From Phoronis australis (Eukaryota; Phoronida; Phoronidae), in contig NMRA01000032.1 in the NCBI GenBank assembly GCA_002633005.1, positions 518,525-582,524 of the forward strand: a stretch of DNA of 64,000 nucleotides. The letters run 5' to 3'. Positions 60,818 through 64,000 of the stretch are shown here, in pieces; within the stretch, counting starts at the first letter, position 1, and each line of letters begins with the position of its first letter. The notes under the pieces are model-generated. The model had not been told where the DNA came from. It saw only the letters and a program-made list of their open reading frames with translations, and searched no databases. The position numbers were made by a program, and so were the translations under genes.

Positions 60818-61171
60818 AAGGATACTAAACCTTGTTTTGCTGATTCAACCAATCCTCGTTCTCTCATCTGCTAATGCATCATTGGTGTCCCACTTCGGAG
60901 TAATAAAAGCATGATTTAACTGAAACTCATGCTCTCTGCGTCATAGATTAGATATTAATGTGCTTCGTGGGTGATCTTTCCTGAGTCACTGTGTAACTCG
61001 CCTGAAGTGTAGGTCACGCTTGCCCGACTTTTTGAAAATTTGTCAAAATTTTTCCAAAGCTTTTGAAAGTTATCGATGGTTACAGAGTATTATTTTGTTT
61101 CAGATAAATAGACATGAAGATCGTTTCTACCATCTGTTAATGGGCCAAAATCCTGTTTAGTATCCCTTTAA
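60814..61171. mobile_element. TTAA-type MITE (350 bp)
   Basis: The body 60818-61167 is flanked by TTAA on both sides. Its ends are inverted repeats, AAGGATACTAAAC and the complement of GTTTAGTATCCCT. There is no coding capacity. Related partial sequences start at 61523 (TTAAAAGGATGCTAAACCC) and near 42515 (TTAATGGGACACTAAACCC). Confidence 0.75.
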
Positions 61172-61522
61172 ATAGATCATAATTAGAAGCAACATGTTTT
61201 GTTTGAATACTTTGTTTCATATGTTTAGTAAGGTGCACCTTAGTAATTATGTGCTTTTCAAAAAAGCACATAAATAGTAATTAGGTAAGCTATCAGAAAA
61301 TTTAGTTAATTTTTTATATTTAAAAATAAAGCGCTCAATATTGATACTGAAGTTAAATATTACCATTGCGACTAACACTTAAAGTGACACAATCGGTGGG
61401 AAAACTTTTTTAGAACAGCTCTAAGACTGACTCGAGTTCACGATTTCGGTGATCGTAGTCCAACAGGTGGCTAGCGGAGTGGCACCTCGCTCAGTATAAT
61501 TCGAAGAGTATTTTAAGCATAT

Positions 61523-61745
61523 TTAAAAGGATGCTAAACCCTGTTTTCATGATTTCAAACAGTCCTCGCTCTGTTGCCTGCTAATACATCATTGGCATCT
61601 CATTCAATATTCAGCGTGAGACACATCCTCAACGTGTCATAGAATGGACCGTCGGTCTTTCCAGAATTTTAATGTAACTGGCTTAAAGCGTAGGTGACGC
61701 TTGCCAGTTTAGTATTTTGTAAGGAGTTTTTAGCTTCGCTAGAAT
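61523..61745. mobile_element. TTAA-type MITE, partial copy
   Basis: The left end (TTAA then AAGGATGCTAAACCCTGTTTT) and following words (CAGTCCTCGCTCT; TGCTAATACATCATTGG; GTGACGCTTGCC) parallel the 60818 copy. The right end is lost. Confidence 0.65.
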
Positions 61746-63514
61746 TGGCGATTTGTAACAGAATCATAAAAACACAAAGAATTTTGTTGCTTTATTGCTC
61801 TGGTCAAAGATAATAACTTCAATATGTTGGTGTCATTCAATAATGATCCCATTTGTGCATTTTTCTGCCGTAAAATCGATTGTGTCGCTTTACGCAAAGA
61901 ACTTCGTGCGTTTTCGAACACTGCGACAGTAGCATTGTTCATGGAAGACTCGCTTACTTTTCTGTATTTTGTCAAACATTTTACAGTATATCTATGACAT
62001 TTCAACTAGAGCAAAACCTTTTGACTAGATAGAAAATACCTATATATCCAGTATTCGAGAGATTGGTCAGATTTGATTGTGATTTCTCTTATTTACTGTA
62101 ATGATATGGACACACGAGTCAACCTGGAAAACAATATATTATTAAACACGAAAACAATACAGGTGTTGTGACTTTCAGCCACATTTATGTGACCACTGTA
62201 TTCAACAGTTCTGGAAAGCAACCAACGGATCGTTCACTTCCCAGCTGTACAGCAACAAAACATGGAACTGAATAAATGATCAGTTTGGTGTTTACCGTAA
62301 CCGTCAAGGTAGCTCCGTTCGAGATCCCCGCTATAGTCTAGTCCCTGAGGTTAGGTAACCCTAGTACCTCGCTTAAAGGCAAGAACTCGATAGATTCTGC
62401 AAGATATCGCAGTAAAATTACAGTGATATGAATGCATGCATTAGATATAAAATATTCCTTAATTAATGCATTTTGATTAATGCATGGTGCAAATAGCCAT
62501 ACTTTATAACAAACCTTTCACACCCAATCACATTCATTTAGAATCAAACATAGCCAAATGAATAGTTATTGCATTATCAGACAAAAAGTCCTTCTTCTGG
62601 GGTCACCTTTCTCTAAATTGTTCAAAATTCAAAGTCTTATGCTAAATGATATAATCATGGCTTCAAATATGACTTACTTACAAAATCCTCAGTACTAACT
62701 GTTTCCTATTTAAAATACGCATACCGAAATTTTGTGGAAAAGAATATAAGAATCGTTGTCATGTTTATTGGGAATGTGAGGTAGTGCAGAGTTTTGGATG
62801 AAAGTGGTCAATTGTATTGCGACAAAACATGATTTGATCTTAGTTTAAGCTTGGTTGATGTCATCGTCGGAAAGTGAGTCAGGCTTGAAATCATCCCTTT
62901 TCTTTAGGAATTCACCGTATACACACAGTTAGGTTGAATTCCAGACACCATTGTTTGGAATGATTGAAACATAAAATTCGTGAATAGAAAAGGTAATTTA
63001 GCATAAGACTTTGAATTTTGAACAATTTAGAGAAAGTTATCGTGGATATACTCAACAGTGCCAACAAGAAATAAAGACCGCTCAGTTGTTTCGCGCAATG
63101 GACCTAAACATGTGTGGCCTGATGGACCACAAAACACATCACACACAGTCTGCTTTCCCTTTTATTGAATTAGACAGACCGGATACTACCGATAGGCGTC
63201 AAAACTATATATTAATGTTTTAAAGACATTTCTTTATTCATGGGGAAGAAGTTGCAGCCGTATCACTGTTCCAGACAGTTACGGGCTTTTTCGAATTACC
63301 AAGTGCATATTCATTCAGGGGGCTGCGTACATTCTGCGCCGGTATTAAGAAAGTCATTTTACTACTAACACAGTTTCTTGAATGCTGGGTACACAGAGTT
63401 GTTTATTGCGCATTATATCCCTTCTCGTTACGTTCAATATTAACGCTGTTTGTGCCTGGAAGCATAGTTTGAACGATTATCGCTGATCGAAATTAAAGTC
63501 CTTGTCTCACGCGT
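61746..63514. other. Gene-free stretch
   Basis: AT-rich sequence with short frames on both strands. I see no motif, RNA gene or clear element. Confidence 0.45.
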
Positions 63515-64000
63515 TGTTAACCCTTATTACATGGTTAGAAGATGCTATAAGGATCCAAGAAGTACCTACCCCATAACTAATACACGATCCGTACTCGAAA
63601 ACAGTTTAAATGAACGCGCCACTCACGATTCGCACCCGAAGAAACACCGCAATTTTGAACTTGCCGCGAACCCGGAAGTACAATTCATTCAGGAACCCAG
63701 GCCGAGAAAACGCCGTCAGTGCGACTGGGCAAGCAGTGCCTGTACTGTTACCAGCCAGCAAAAGGGAATAAAAAAATCGACAGCGCGCCTTAATTTTGAT
63801 AAAATCAAACTACGGACAATTTTATGGAATTTGCTGAAGAAATGTGGCGAATAAATTTTGACAGAAATTATTTTGCCAGACTCGGGACCGCCAGCCTATC
63901 GGACCCGGTGCGGATCGAGACCAGACACTGGCGAACGGTAAATGCATGCGGTTGCAAGCTGTTTTGTCGAAGTAAAATGGTCAAATGATAAATGCTGCAT
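63515..64000. repeat. Dispersed repeat, copy 2 (cut by window end)
   Basis: Collinear with 31512-31985, sharing CGGAAGTACAATTCATTCAG and GACCCGGTGC. It is in the same orientation, about 32 kb away, and runs off the window. A 107-codon frame covers it, but copy 1 does not keep that frame, so it is probably not coding. Confidence 0.75.

Overview
This 64 kb window is animal nuclear DNA. It is AT-rich and intron-rich, its exons have canonical GT/AG boundaries with consistent phases, and it is full of mobile elements. There is no bacterial-style gene packing. The domain repertoire (astacin/CUB/TSP1 protease, C-type lectin fused to calcium-binding EGF repeats, Ly6/uPAR domain), together with Penelope-like retroelements, tRNA-derived SINEs and TTAA-targeting DNA transposons, suggests a marine invertebrate, perhaps a deuterostome such as a hemichordate, cephalochordate or echinoderm. 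That placement is inference.

Three multi-exon genes can be built by hand, all on the + strand. Gene 1 (5376-18131, 5' end missing) is a secreted astacin metalloprotease with the order catalytic domain, EGF, CUB, TSP1. Gene 2 (25611-47490, apparently complete, 11 exons, about 887 aa) encodes a signal peptide, a divergent C-type lectin domain, about 15 Notch-like EGF repeats, a Ly6/uPAR three-finger domain and a very basic Gly/Lys/Arg tail. Two further phase-compatible candidate 3' exons would each replace the end of the Ly6 domain with a transmembrane segment, so the gene may make secreted and membrane forms. Gene 3 (50819-60069, 7 exons, 184 aa) is a four-transmembrane protein ending in a tyrosine sorting-like motif, resembling the LAPTM type.

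The rest is mostly mobile DNA. At 2270-4930 an SINE-containing composite repeat is interrupted by a 1.77 kb TTAA-flanked transposon. A second copy of the composite at 28056-28800 lacks the insertion and preserves the empty TTAA site. A related inverted copy of the transposon lies at 8213-10021. A LINE 3' fragment (7304-8185), a head-to-head pair of Penelope-like elements (10770-13863) and a 3.77 kb THAP-type transposon (18233-21997) follow. Introns of gene 2 hold a dispersed repeat, a foldback tRNA-like element with hammerhead-like motifs and a 71 bp minisatellite. A further Penelope-like fragment sits between genes 2 and 3, and a TTAA MITE family lies 3' of gene 3.

Genes 1 and 2 encode extracellular modular proteins and gene 3 a membrane protein. 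Nothing in the sequence proves that they act together. Exon models are manual, and no database search or expression evidence was available.
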